A stretch of 64,000 nt of DNA from Apophysomyces variabilis. Taxonomy: Eukaryota > Mucoromycota > Mucoromycetes > Mucorales > Mucoraceae. The notes below the pieces were generated by a model. It did no database searches. It was not told the origin of the DNA and saw only the letters and a program-made list of their open reading frames with translations. The stretch's first letter is position 1. Every line of letters starts with the position of its first letter. This document shows positions 33,931 through 45,600 of this stretch, in pieces. The stretch is from NCBI GenBank assembly GCA_002749535.1, contig MZZL01000399.1:577207-641206 (forward strand), written 5' to 3'. Made by a program: the position numbers and the translations under genes.

Positions 33931-36118
33931 TTATCCGAGTGCCGCCTTTGCCAATCCCACGGTTGCTTTAACTTTGTCCGTTATGCTGGGGGCATAGATC
34001 ATTTTGACCAAGTTTTCAACAAATCCGTAACCGACTGTAGCACCTTTAACAGGGTAATCAAGGATAGGAGGAATTGGTGTCTTGACGAACGGAATACGGT
34101 CAATGGTAACCGCCTTTGGAACACATAGACCACGCAAACCTTCAGGACCAGCCTTGATACCGCGAAAATAGGAAAAAGAAAAGAAGTTAAGAATGGTTAA
34201 AGAGCGCATTGATACCACTTACGAATCGTCCATAACCAGAAATACCAACACCACCAAATGGAAGACTTTGGCAAAGATAATTGACCGCAAAGTCATTTAC
34301 ATTCGCCATACCGACTTCAAGCTGGAGACACATCTTCTCTGCCAGCCCCTTGTCCGCAGAGAATACAGACGAACCAAGACCAAAAGGACAAGCATTGGCT
34401 ACACGAACTGCATCTTCAGGACCTTTGTGCTTCATGATGACCATGATAGGCGCAAATGCCTCGTTGTTAGCAATAGCCATATCAGGAGTAACATCGACCA
34501 AAAGAGTGGGTTGGAAATACTGGCCATGAGTATGTACTGGATGTTGTAACCGTTTACCTCCACGGAGCAAGCGAGCACCCCGTGAGACGGCTTCTTCAAT
34601 CAATGCTTCGAGCTTTTCAAACTTTATTCGGTATAACAGTTTAGAAACACGCTGCGAGCATCCGTAGATTGCATATCCTTACCTGGTTGCCCATGGTCAT
34701 GGCACCACAATCAATAGCCTCTCCATCAGCCAAGACAGAACCTTGTCTCAATTTACCGATGCGTTCGTTCATCTCGTTTACCACTTTGTCATAGATTTCT
34801 TCTGCAACAATGATACGCTCGATGCCAATACAGTTCTGGCCACAGTTCTGGAAAACGCCTCGCATCAAAACTGGAATAGCTTGATGCAGATCGGCATCCT
34901 TCAATAAAATAGCACAATCCTTGCCACCGAGCTCAAGAACACAGGGTACAAGTAGGTCAGCAGCAGTACGCTGTACAATTTTACCAACAGCAGGGGAACC
35001 AATGAAAGTGATATGATTCACACCCGAGCGAACCACTGCTTCGCCAACGTCAGCAAAACCGCTAATGAATTGCACCAATTCAGGATCATGACCATGAGCG
35101 AGGAGACATTGGCGGACAATATCATGGTAGTAACGGGAGGACCAAGCAACGTACTCAGAACATTTGACAATGATACCATTACCGGACATCAAAGCGGAAA
35201 TAACGGGACCAAGCGCATTGTGAAATCTGATACGGAAAAGAAAAAGATAGAAGAGTTCAGATGGGATCATGTTCCACATGCTCCTTTTCTTTCCTTAATT
35301 TTTTGTTACTTACGGGTAATTCCAGCTGACCAAGGCAGCCACCACGCCCATGGGCTGATAGACAACCTTTGCATGTTTGTACATCATCATTAAACCAGGG
35401 CTGCGGTAGTCTTCAGTCAATGCGGCCTCGCCATGATCGATGGTCCAACGCAACTTAGCACAAGTGGTGATGACTTCTCCGAGAGATGCATCAATCACTA
35501 AAAATGAACCATTGCTGAGTTCGCTTGCCAGTTATACAGGCACTATTTCTCGTCACTTACTTGTTTTTCCTGTGTCTCTACATCCTACCTGGCAAATGGT
35601 CTCCTGATTAGCCAGAATAAAGTCCAATAAACTACGAAGCACAGCGCGTCTTTGCTCGAACGAGGTCTTTGCCCACTTCTGCTGAGCAACCTTTGCCTTT
35701 TGATAAGCCTCCTGTACTTGACTCACAGTTGGCGATGAGATATCCTCAATGTGATATCCGGTAGCAGGATCATAACACACGATGCTTGAGGGGTTATTAG
35801 GATTCTTTTGGACCGGGCGGTGTTAGAGAAACAAAAGTATTTGCATGCTGTCATATCTGTACTTACACGAAGCGAAGGGGACTCGAGAACACGGCCTTTC
35901 CAAGAAGGATCAGCCTCTACAAAGAAACAATAAAAGAGAAGGGTTATGAAAAGAACGCGAAAAAGCGTTGCCGCACACGGTCATGCTTTACCAATGGGCG
36001 CCTTGACAGCGAACTTTTTAGTCTTGTGCGAGAATAGCCAGTTGTAAATGACAAAAGAGGCGATGCCCAGCGTCACCCATTGAAAAAGGGGAGGAAAGCC
36101 ACCTTCAAAGTAGCTCAT
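33931..36118 (-). CDS. MSC7: Membrane-anchored aldehyde dehydrogenase (Msc7/ALDH22-like)
   Basis: Seven exons on the minus strand: 36118-35992, 35916-35867, 35804-35561, 35497-35314, 35226-34683, 34621-34223, 34152-33931. They give 589 residues. An N-terminal transmembrane helix (LFQWVTLGIASFVIYNWLFS) precedes an ALDH domain. Landmarks are VCYDPATGYHIEDI, QPMGVVAALVSWNYPFHNAL, ITFIGSPAVGKIV, the general base in LELGGKD (Glu300), the nucleophile in FQNCGQNCIGIERI (Cys334) and SLPFGGVGISGYGRFAGPEG. The C-terminal tail adds a hydrophobic extension. Such enzymes oxidise aliphatic or fatty aldehydes to acids with NAD(P)+ and sit in ER-type membranes; the true substrate is unknown for Msc7. The last acceptor (CAAG|GCT) was chosen because it restores GRFAGPEGLRGLC. 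Confidence 0.93.
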
Positions 36119-36359
36119 TCCTAGATGAGAAAAGACCGAGCAAGAAAAAGAACACGCGATGGGTTGCAAGGTTATTAAACCCCGCTGCAGCTTACAAAGT
36201 GCGGGCTTTAGAACAATGCCATGACTGGACGAGTTTTACAGAAGCAACCAGGAGTGTGTAACATCATTTCTTCAGTAACGCAGGCATACAGTACTCCATG
36301 CCGAAGCGACAAAAGTCAAAACAGAAGATCAAGATAGCTCGAGCATTCTCTCGGGCAGA

Positions 36360-36643
36360 ATGGTTTACATTGTCACCGAGGTCTACTCCCCTTACAAAGA
36401 AGATGTCCATGATAACAGTATCTCGACGCACGTTTGCAGCCATTACGAAGAAGCAAAGAAACTGATGCGCCAATTGGCACGCCAACTGTACGAAGACAAC
36501 AGTCTCAAAGAGGGATCAAATCCCTACTTTACGAAAGTGAAAGCTCCATCTTGTTCGGCGAACATGAAGAATATAGAGCTACTTATCGATGCGGATGGGG
36601 TTTGGTCAAAGTCAAAAAAGCTGTGATCGACGGCCATCTTTGA
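36360..36643 (+). CDS. Small unrecognised protein with a possible internal frameshift
   Basis: An ATG ORF (36360-36626, 88 residues) begins MVYIVTEVYSPYKEDVHDNS and continues THVCSHYEEAKKLMRQLARQ, which looks like a genuine folded N-terminus. From about 36520 the overlapping frame that stops at 36643 reads more protein-like (ESSILFGEHEEYRATYRCGW, then GLVKVKKAVIDGHL) than the ORF's own tail. No intron of credible size joins the two frames. An indel of 1-2 bases near 36520-36530, real or from sequencing, would explain this. I do not recognise the family and propose no function. It is divergent from the aldehyde dehydrogenase gene, with 241 bp between starts. Confidence 0.5.
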
Positions 36644-37331
36644 GTGGTTTCCGCCTCCTCTCTCCCCAACCTGTAAATGTTGTTCAGTCCCTCTTCTCCC
36701 CTTCCCATACTGTATGTTTGTCTTGCATTTCGTTTCTCTTTCTTACCCTTTTTTCTTCTTCTTTCTTCGTCGATCTCTTTAAGTAATAGTGAGACTTTTA
36801 TTATTGATGATGCGCGGCTCGCTATCTTTACCTTTGATTTATATCCCCGACAATGGATAACACGCATCAGCACCTTTCATTTGTATCCAGAAATGATTCA
36901 ACTCTATTGAGAGCTTGAATTTAAAGAGAGTGTAACATATAAGGAAGCATAGTATTTACTAAGGGTCACTCTGCAAACTTATTTTCAATCATTACTCAAT
37001 GCGAACTTAAGATATAAAATATATCTTAGCTAAACGGAATCACCCAGTGTCATACGCTGCTTTGTACTTTTCTTGTTCCATCAGCTGATTGTTTGATAGC
37101 ATATCTCATATAGCTTGTATACTGCGAATGGTTACTCTCATGGAGATCGCACTTTTTTATTGTTCTGCCTCATATCCTTTTCTATCCTTCGAGACAAACG
37201 GGCTTTGGTGCGAGCCTATTGCATCATGATGCTCGATGACATAGAACGATGCACTTAGCATGAAACTGCATATAATGCGCGATATAATTTTGCTCAGCAA
37301 TTTGTGAGTTTCTATTGGTATGGTACAAACT
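36644..37331. other. Intergenic between convergent genes
   Basis: 3' flanks of the small gene and PSD2. It is pyrimidine-rich at first, then AT-rich. I see no ORF of interest. Confidence 0.45.
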
Positions 37332-40300
37332 CTAACAACGGCGACCAATATGATTGCCCACTCGGACCTATTTTAAAATATGAGCCATCATTATCAAGCC
37401 GTAAAAACCGAAATTCTTTTCTTACCAGAGTTTCTAATGGTTTCTCCGCGTTCTCAAGCAAATCACTATCAAACTTAATCTTATCCTTCTGCCAGAGGAC
37501 TACTAATGTGCTTCCTCCAAATGCAAAATAGCCCAACTCATCGGCTCTAGCAAGACGCGTGCCTTCCTTGGCAGTGAGTACTGTGGATCCGACCATCATG
37601 GCACCAATACAAGCAACAGCGACTTTCCCAAAAACATCAGTATCCATATGGACCACAGAACGTGCGTTTTCTCCATAGACATCCAATCTATGAAAAGAAA
37701 ATGTTCTTTAGCAACGCCAAAAAGAGAGGGGCGACAAAAATGGGCACCTACGTTGTGCGAATGGCCATAGGGTTCACTGTATAATATTGACCAGCGATTT
37801 GCTTTATCTCGGTGATCACACCATCCACAGGAGAATGGAATCTACATAGTTTTAGTTATTATTCATGCGCCTGGATTTTCCCTTTACCTGTGATAATCCT
37901 GTGGTGCTAAACGGAAAATAGCCAGAGATCCACCTTCGAAATCTTTGGCCTTTTCCTCATCCCCCAGTAATTTGGCCAAACTGAACTCAATACCTTTGAT
38001 CCATATGTTGGTAGCAATGTCAATTGTTTGAAAGGCCATCATGCGACAGTCCGCAGCGCTGACAGCAACATTAGGATCATCGGGAGAATCACAAGGTCGT
38101 GCGCCAGGTTTCAGTTCTCGGTAGAAGAACTCATTAAACGATTTGAATTCAGATACAGGATGAAGCACTTCGCTTAGATCAAGTTGATGGAACTTAATAA
38201 AGGGTTGTATCTCATGGACAGACTCAGGTGCGTCAAAGCGGCGACCTTGTTTAATTGTCATATTAGTTAATATACGTTGGGCTAAAATTCATAGGCAAAG
38301 TTAATGCATAGCTCTATCCACCATTCAGAATAGCTTACCAGTTTTAGATTGGATGCCTGTTTTCATTCCCTTGTAGATCAATCGCATACCAAGACGGACA
38401 TACACGCTCATACGCTCTTCAATGAGCTGTCCACTAGCACGATCTTGTACAATGATATTGGCATTATTCTAGGCGACAACGTCAGCAATAATTCAGGATA
38501 TTCGATTAACGTACCGTCCCAACAGAGTATTTTCCGTAGCCGACTTTACTAACAAGTTTGACAAACCATCTATTTCTTATAAGAATGATATCACTCTCTT
38601 GCAATTAAAAGCACATACCTTCTCTGGGCATATGCCTCGGTAACAAAGTTGCCCATTAAAAATCTGTCGACTGTGGTCCAGTCATTAGCTGCACATGTTG
38701 CTACGTGAGTAACAATATCCATTTGAGCACGGCTGGCAAGGTTGGGTCGGTGGCATATCGGACATTCTGCCAGTCGAATCACTTTCTCATTAGCCGAATC
38801 GCCTCTCTTCCCATCTTCAGTATCGACTAATATTTCTGATAAATTAGCTGAAGCAGCACCAGTAAATTGAACGCCCTGAGCATCGATTAAAGCTTCGTCA
38901 TCATCAGCGTCATCTACATCCTCCGCATCCTCGGACTGTGGGTACGAGCTGTCATCTGTGTATGCGCCCTCCTCTTCGTCGTCGGAGGGTGCCTCTTCTC
39001 CCGTGTTATGAACTGAATCCTCTGTGGCCTTAGTGGCCGATTCTATACGATCGTCATGGGTAAGCATAAATTCTTCGAGGCATTGCACCATTTCGTCGAT
39101 AGAGAGTTCATCGGTCTCGTTGCCTGGGTCCTTTCCATGGCGTCGCCAAAACGCATCCAGGGTAGCTTCCGAAATGGTAGAACCAACACTCTCTAACATG
39201 GACTGAATTTCCAGTCTATTCATCGATCCGCTTTCATCGCTATCATAGGTCTTTGCCAGGGCCATCCAGAACATTTTTCTGATTTCGGAATAAGGCACGA
39301 ATTTTGCTCTAAATGTCAAAGTGGGATGTCTATCATGCCACTTTTCTTGCTTCGCCATTTGCAGCGGGATAGTGTGAAGATCCATTCCGGCTTCGATGGC
39401 TTCTGCTGGAATGTTTGCTTTCATAGCGCACGTTGTATTCACTTGGGGGTTGTTAATAATGTCTGTAATGGGTATCTCTTGCCAAGCTACGAAATCGTTG
39501 TTTGAAAACTTGTCCTTGTCATACACTGCAAATTTAAGTTTGTAATTTGACTCGTTCTGTCGTACATGGAAAAACAATTTCTCGTTCCACACAGGATTTA
39601 AGTTGTGGCGGATAGCACGTGTACGGAAAGTTGATGCACCATAGGAACAGACCACAAAAGGATCCATGTCAAATCCAGTACGGGTTACTGTTCATATCAG
39701 TCAGAGTCTTTCAATCTGTAAGATCGGTCCTACCATTCTTTTCAGGAGGTAAATCGTTCGCATGAGCGATCTCCAAAAATGTAACGCCAACAATGTCAGG
39801 TAGAAACTGAGCAATTTGGTCTTTACCCCGACGCCTAAATCTTTTTCGGTAACGCCGCTTGGTCTTTGGAGGTGTGGCGGTTCCTGATGAGGCTGTGGTC
39901 ACACTGGACGATGTGGGTTCTGCCAAACCGATTTTCCTGTTCACAGCCCTTCGGCTATCATTATCCGGCATGTCGTGTACCGTTAAATGTTCCATATCGG
40001 AATGCAACGACGATGTACTTTCCCAGCCTTCCGACGGCGAGGAGTACGGATTGCCATCCAATAACATTCTCCACGCTTGTTGGATTCTGCTCCGTACTTC
40101 CTCTGAATTGTGATCTTGACCTTGAAGTACAAGACCCAACCGAATGCCCACTTCGCCAACGTTCTCATCTTCGACCTCGTTGTTAGGAGAGCGTCGTCGT
40201 CGTAATACAAATCGTCGTGGCTGACGAGCGGCTTGTAATTGGAACCACTGAACCTAAGGGAAAAACGGAAATACCGTTGTCGTCAGTGATGAGGCTCAGC

Positions 40301-41288
40301 GAAAAAAAAAAAAAAAAAAAAAAAAAAAAGAAAAACGTACCCCATTTTTCTCGTCATCAAACTCGATGACTTNNNNNNNNNNNNNNNNNNNNNNNNNNNN
40401 NNNNNNNNNNNNNNNNNNNNNNNNNNNNNNNNNNNNNNNNNNNNNNNNNNNNNNNNNNNNNNNNNNNNNNNNNNNNNNNNNNNNNNNNNNNNNNNNNNNN
40501 NNNNNNNNNNNNNNNNNNNNNNNNNNNNNNNNNNNNNNNNNNNNNNNNNNNNNNNNNNNNNNNNNNNNNNNNNNNNNNNNNNNNNNNNNNNNNNNNNNNA
40601 AAAAAAAAAAAGAAAAAAGAAAAAAGAAAAACGTACCTCATTTTTCTCGTCATCAAACTCGATGACTTCGGTATCCTCAAACATCTGCTCAAAAGGAAGT
40701 TGGAATTGACCTAGATAAACCGACTTGAACCGATCCTTGCTACAGACAGTCAACGAAAGACCATGTGACCAAAGCATTCCTTGCTTAGAACGTTCTCCCA
40801 TGGGGTCGAAAAGCTGAAAATCAAATGTGCAGTGCCATTCCGGGTCTGCTGTTTTCTTAACCACATGAGTCCTTTCTCGTTGTCCATTGAGGCTCACAAT
40901 AGTATACGGATTTAATGCACCATCCTAAAGAAAAACCAATTAAGTTTACGTGATAAATCCTCCGAGAACGCACATCATCTTTAGGAGATAAGTGTTTTGC
41001 ACCAATGACAGAGACTCGAAGAAACAGGTTGGAGAGATCAATAAGAGGTGACATGTCCAATAACCCTTCGTCATTGTCAATTCCCACGTTGTTCCCTTGC
41101 AAAACTTCCTTCACATCGGATGAGGAAGAATGCCGCCATGGTGATGTTTTCTGCATCAGTCGAAATAATCGGGATCGTCGACTTTGATGTGGAGTCTGAT
41201 CGTCTTCCGTAAATGGAGCATCCCCAATGACGTCTGCGGGTGAGTTAGTTGTGCGGCTCTGAGCTTGCCGCTGACTATCAGGTTGCAT
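37332..41288 (-). CDS. PSD2: Phosphatidylserine decarboxylase, Psd2 type (C2-C2-EF-hand-PSD)
   Basis: Ten exons on the minus strand: 41288-40974, 40924-40637, 40253-39734, 39687-38619, 38569-38515, 38468-38339, 38281-37888, 37841-37752, 37687-37426, 37367-37332. They give 1052 residues. Order of parts: N-terminal tail; a C2-like domain ([17 protein letters not shown]...); a basic [10 protein letters not shown] linker; a second C2 ([20 protein letters not shown]); an EF-hand ([14 protein letters not shown]); an acidic stretch; a Cys-rich CPICHRPNL motif; and the PSD domain ([35 protein letters not shown]). The FGGST motif at about 1010-1014 is the autoproteolysis site that makes the pyruvoyl enzyme, leaving a 40-residue alpha subunit ending [14 protein letters not shown]. 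It makes phosphatidylethanolamine in Golgi/endosomal membranes. The 227-N gap falls in intron 2. Confidence 0.93.
40302..40638. other. Assembly gap (227 N) with duplicated flank
   Basis: Ns run from 40373 to 40599. The sequence before the gap (40332-40372) repeats, with one difference, the exon-2 end and donor found after it (40629-40669), and both flanks carry A-rich tracts. This is most likely one locus assembled twice at a homopolymer, not a biological duplication. Confidence 0.85.
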
Positions 41289-42614
41289 ATCGGATCAGGA
41301 ATAAAAGAAAGAAGGGTATAAGAACAATAAAGATGGAAAAGGTATGCCCGAGAACAAAACTCTACTTAAAAACAGAAGGAGCTGAGCACAAAAAAAAGTG
41401 GACTGGACAATGTCTCTAAATGGAAGAAATCAGAATACCGGCTTTACCAGCTTGCACTTTCGAAATATATAAATATATGATACAGATTCTTATCCGAAAG
41501 CTATCTGTCAACTCCAAATGACAGGTTCGTTATCTGTTTTAGGAAACTAATCAGTGGGATGCAACGCAGACACCCCTGGGGGTTAGACCCTTAAAGATTG
41601 CACCATGAACTGAGGTAAACAAAGAAGCAGCAAGATATAGTTATGTAGATGAGATGTTTCCAATCATTAGATGCTCCGAGAGTAATATCGCAATTGCTGA
41701 CTTTTATAACACGACAAATAATATGATCTGTTAGTGAATTTGACTACGTATTATATAATTCAAAAAAAAATGCCACGATATTTGCTTGATAAGAATTGAA
41801 GACATGATTTCCTTGGATTGTTCTTTCAGGTGTTTAATCCTGGCAATAAGCTTCTTTCTATGACACAGGAACGCAAGGAATAAGCATTTTAAAACATCAC
41901 ATGGGTGTGGAAGAAATACCGAGTGGGTATTCCCTCAGTCCTGAGACTCAAGCGGAGTGAGATCCAGAGGGAAATCATCTCTTCTGTCGAATTCTGATAG
42001 AATGGACAACAGTAGAGTGATAACCAGGCTAAAATATGGTTGATACTTTAGTACAATACTTGGTATATTCCATATCTGAATAGATATGATAAGAACTACG
42101 ATCGTGAGATAATACAGCAGGGATGAATCAGACAAGTTCATGTGTTAATGATTTGGTAATTATATCTCAGACAGGCACCGGTACTCTAACTCAATGATCT
42201 GAATACAATGTCAGAGTCATGAAGGTTAATCATGGTCTTGAATACCATAACCTGATACTATTAGAAGAAAGTTCGTAGCTGGAGTCGACCAGAGATTAAT
42301 TGTTGGTTCATTTGCAGCTGATCCTACGAATGATTATAACATTTTCTGCTGTCCTGTGCCTTGGCTTTTATGCATTTTCAGTTTCCTCCTCAAATGACTA
42401 TACATAAAAGACCTGAAACTTCTTTGTTCAAATGTTTATCCAGTCAGAGTTGCTCATCTAAAAATAGACTAGTTACAAGATCATCATGCCGAACTGACTT
42501 CACCAATTGACAACTGAAATTGTTACACTGCTCTTTCTCTTATGATAACAATATTTTCGTTGTTTGAGGTGAATTCCCGTTGAATGAGATGTACATAAAC
42601 TGAACTAACAAAAC
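41289..42614. other. Divergent intergenic region
   Basis: This lies between the PSD2 start (minus) and the Fanzor-like start (plus). It is AT-rich with no family-bearing ORF. If the Fanzor-like gene is within a mobile element, its left end should lie here, but I found no terminal inverted repeat by eye. Confidence 0.4.
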
Positions 42615-45600
42615 ATGTTCCGTTTGTCAGCCATGCAAGTACCGCACCCGCAAATACGAGAAAACAAACGCAAAAGAAAGAGAGTAATTCAATCAAATAT
42701 ATCCTTGGACAAGGCGATTGAAGCCTTGCACGACGTGTTTCAGAACCAGTTAGTTACAATCATTTCAAAAGAACTTGAGGATAAACCAAGGAAAAACACG
42801 GCAAAGAAAGCGAGATTTCAGTCAGAAGTTGAAAAACAAGCAAAAACCAACAAAATCCTGCAAGAGCTACGAACGCGTTTAGAGAAAGCGGATCGTGTCC
42901 CAAGAACTTCACTCGAGCAAGCCGATGACTCAATAAATGTAACACGGGGAACGATTCGTAGAACCCTCTGTTTTCACTATCCTGAGCCAGCATCAATCGG
43001 CAAGCTTTGGAGAGATTACGCTGCAGCTCATTTCAATGACGCCGTGGCGGAAGCACGGGCGAGACTTGAGGAGCACGGAGAAGTAGAAGAAGCTGGTTCC
43101 AGCAAAGAAGTTACTGTGAATGACGACAGTAAAGAGGAAAAAGAAATAATACGAACATGTTCCGTTAGATTATCAAAAATCTTACGAGAAGACCTTGACA
43201 ATCAAGTGAAGCAGACATTTCTTGAGACCATTGCTATCACATCCGAACAGGCCACCAACTACGCTTCTGAGCTGGGAACCGCAGTACATGCAACCATGCT
43301 CAAGTACGCATCCGGCTCGGTAGTCTTGGATGCAGAGTCAAAGCAAGCGCACTATCAACAAGATGGCAAGACATTTAATGTTTTGGATGTCATACATGAA
43401 GAGTGGATTCGACATCCAGAACTTTTGAACTCAGAATTGGCAATAGCTGTGGCCCCAATGCCTGATAACATCAAGAATTATGTAAAAGCTTTGTCGAAAA
43501 AACACAATGACGAATTCCTAAACCTCTTTACCGAAGCACATCTACAGTTCCTTCATTCAGACTATTTTGGAAGACAAAGCTACAAAGCTCAAGGAAAATC
43601 TTTCTGGTCTTCCTTACAGCACCAAGGCTTGAAGGACTTGCCAAAACCACCTGCAGGCTTAAGCACCGTCATGCACTTCCAGTTGAAGCAGTATGCCACA
43701 GACCTGCAGAACATGTGGGCAGGCGGATTATTCCACAAATCAATTAATCACTTGCTTCGTATCCTGCTCAGGATCAATCTTGCCTCTGAACGAGAAAAGA
43801 AGATTCAGGAAATTACCGAGAAAAAACTACAAGAAAAGGAAAAGCAGCGGGAAGAGAGCTCCAGAACGATGCGGAGAAAAAAAGAATGGCGCAGACGCAA
43901 GATAAAAGGTAGACTAAAACAAGAACGCAAAAGTTTGCGACGGCTGGAGAAGCGCTTGGGAATAGAAATGGATGGGAATCAAAGAGCCAATCTTTTGCAG
44001 CGGAAGAAGTCATGCGTCGAAGCAATCAGACGACTGGAGAAACAGGCAAAGGAAAAGTACAGGCCTAAAAAGGCTGATAACCAGCCACATCAAAAAGATG
44101 AAGAGGTGAGAATTACTTGTCATAACGTTGATATATGAGCTGAACAAACGTCAATTAGGCAAGAGGCGATATGGACAAGTTAGCTATTTCAGCCGATATC
44201 AGTGTCATGGATGATGAAGGAATCGAAGAGACGATAGAAACAGCGATCGAAGAGGCACAGGACGAGTTGGAAGAAGTTGAGATAAAGACACTGAAGAAAG
44301 AACCCAGCAGAAGAAGGTTGATAAGAATCCAAGCTATCACCAAGAAACTACTGCTGTCAACAGACATCGACGGGAACGTACAAGCTAGTGATGTGTCGGA
44401 TATATGGAACGACAACGATGAGCTCCAGAAGGTCGAGATAGATATCGTCGTGAAACTTGCAAACGCACTTAGACCATACGTGCCGAAAGGTCGATTAAGC
44501 AGCGCAATATCTCTTCGTTTGCGATTTGTTTTGTTATCAAATGCGATTCTTCATGCGACAGGATATTCCAAGTTCACTGCAAATATCTGCCCAACTATCA
44601 GCCCTGCCTCAATCCATGCTCTACCTCTCGATGCGGCGTCCATGTATGAGATGTTTGGTTCCAATTCTGCAAAGTTCAATCTATACAAAGAAGATGGAAG
44701 CACAATCGACAATATCAGAGAAGCTCGTACGAACAAATCTGCTGTGATTGGTTCCTTCTTTGATCAAGAAAAAGTTAAGCATATTTGCAATACTCGAGGT
44801 TTGGAACCGCGGTGGCGAATCACCATTACACCTCATCAAATGGCCGTGATTGACGGTGATGTAAAAAAAGGGAGGGTTATAGATACTTCTCACTACGAAG
44901 AAAGAAAGAAAAAGTCGAAAGGAAAGCGTGCAGATAGCGCAAGTAGTCAATTTGAAGATAAATCCGGCTTAGACATCGCCAATATTACATGCTCATTAGA
45001 AGATGCAAAACAGAGGGTGAAAGCTCTGGAGTCGGCTGAAAAGCAGATAAAAAACGCGTTGCGGCAGAGGGAGGAAGTCGTCGAAAGCCGAATGGAGAGT
45101 TATCGGAGAAGCAAGGACGTAGCTCGAAGAAAAGTCCGCGATAAGCGTAAGAGTGAGAAATTCGATATCTATGATTCCAGAGCGAAACAGAAACAGACCG
45201 ACATATATAAAGATTTAAAGGCGGCTAAACTCGAGCGCGCAAAGAGCCAATCTGAACTAAGCAAGATAAGGTCACAGCTCGCGGATCAACGAAGACTGCG
45301 ATACATATATCAGAAGGTAAGTGAAGAATATCATATGCATTAGCTAAACAAGAAAATAAACGAAACTATAGCAGCTGGATATTCTGAAGAAGCAACAAAC
45401 GAACAAAGAGACGAAACCAAAAGATGATGAACAAGAACAGGAGACTAAGCTATGTAAAGTTGCGAGTTGGAATCGCCCAGGTTGCGAAGCCAATACAGAG
45501 TTTCTGGACATCTCAGAGCTGCATCAAGAAGTCAAGCAGGATCCCAAGAAGACTATTACTTTTGGCGGAACGGACTATGGCTTGAGGACTTTGGCGACAA

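Noticed and set aside
37312..37425. Reading PSD2 straight through to the stop at 37312
   Set aside because: The read-through tail is unlike any PSD. A GTAAGA donor at 37425 and an acceptor at 37368 give [11 protein letters not shown], matching the family C-terminus.
40283..40897. Long minus-strand ORF through the N gap
   Set aside because: It is a translation of Ns and poly-A sequence. The real exon ends at 40637 with a GT donor.
41560..41600. Palindromic ACCCCTGGGGGT-like sequence as an element end
   Set aside because: It is a short imperfect palindrome with no partner copy downstream of the Fanzor-like gene.
41935..42141. Hydrophobic minus-strand ORF
   Set aside because: It is short, AT-rich, without family features or splice partners, and looks like chance.
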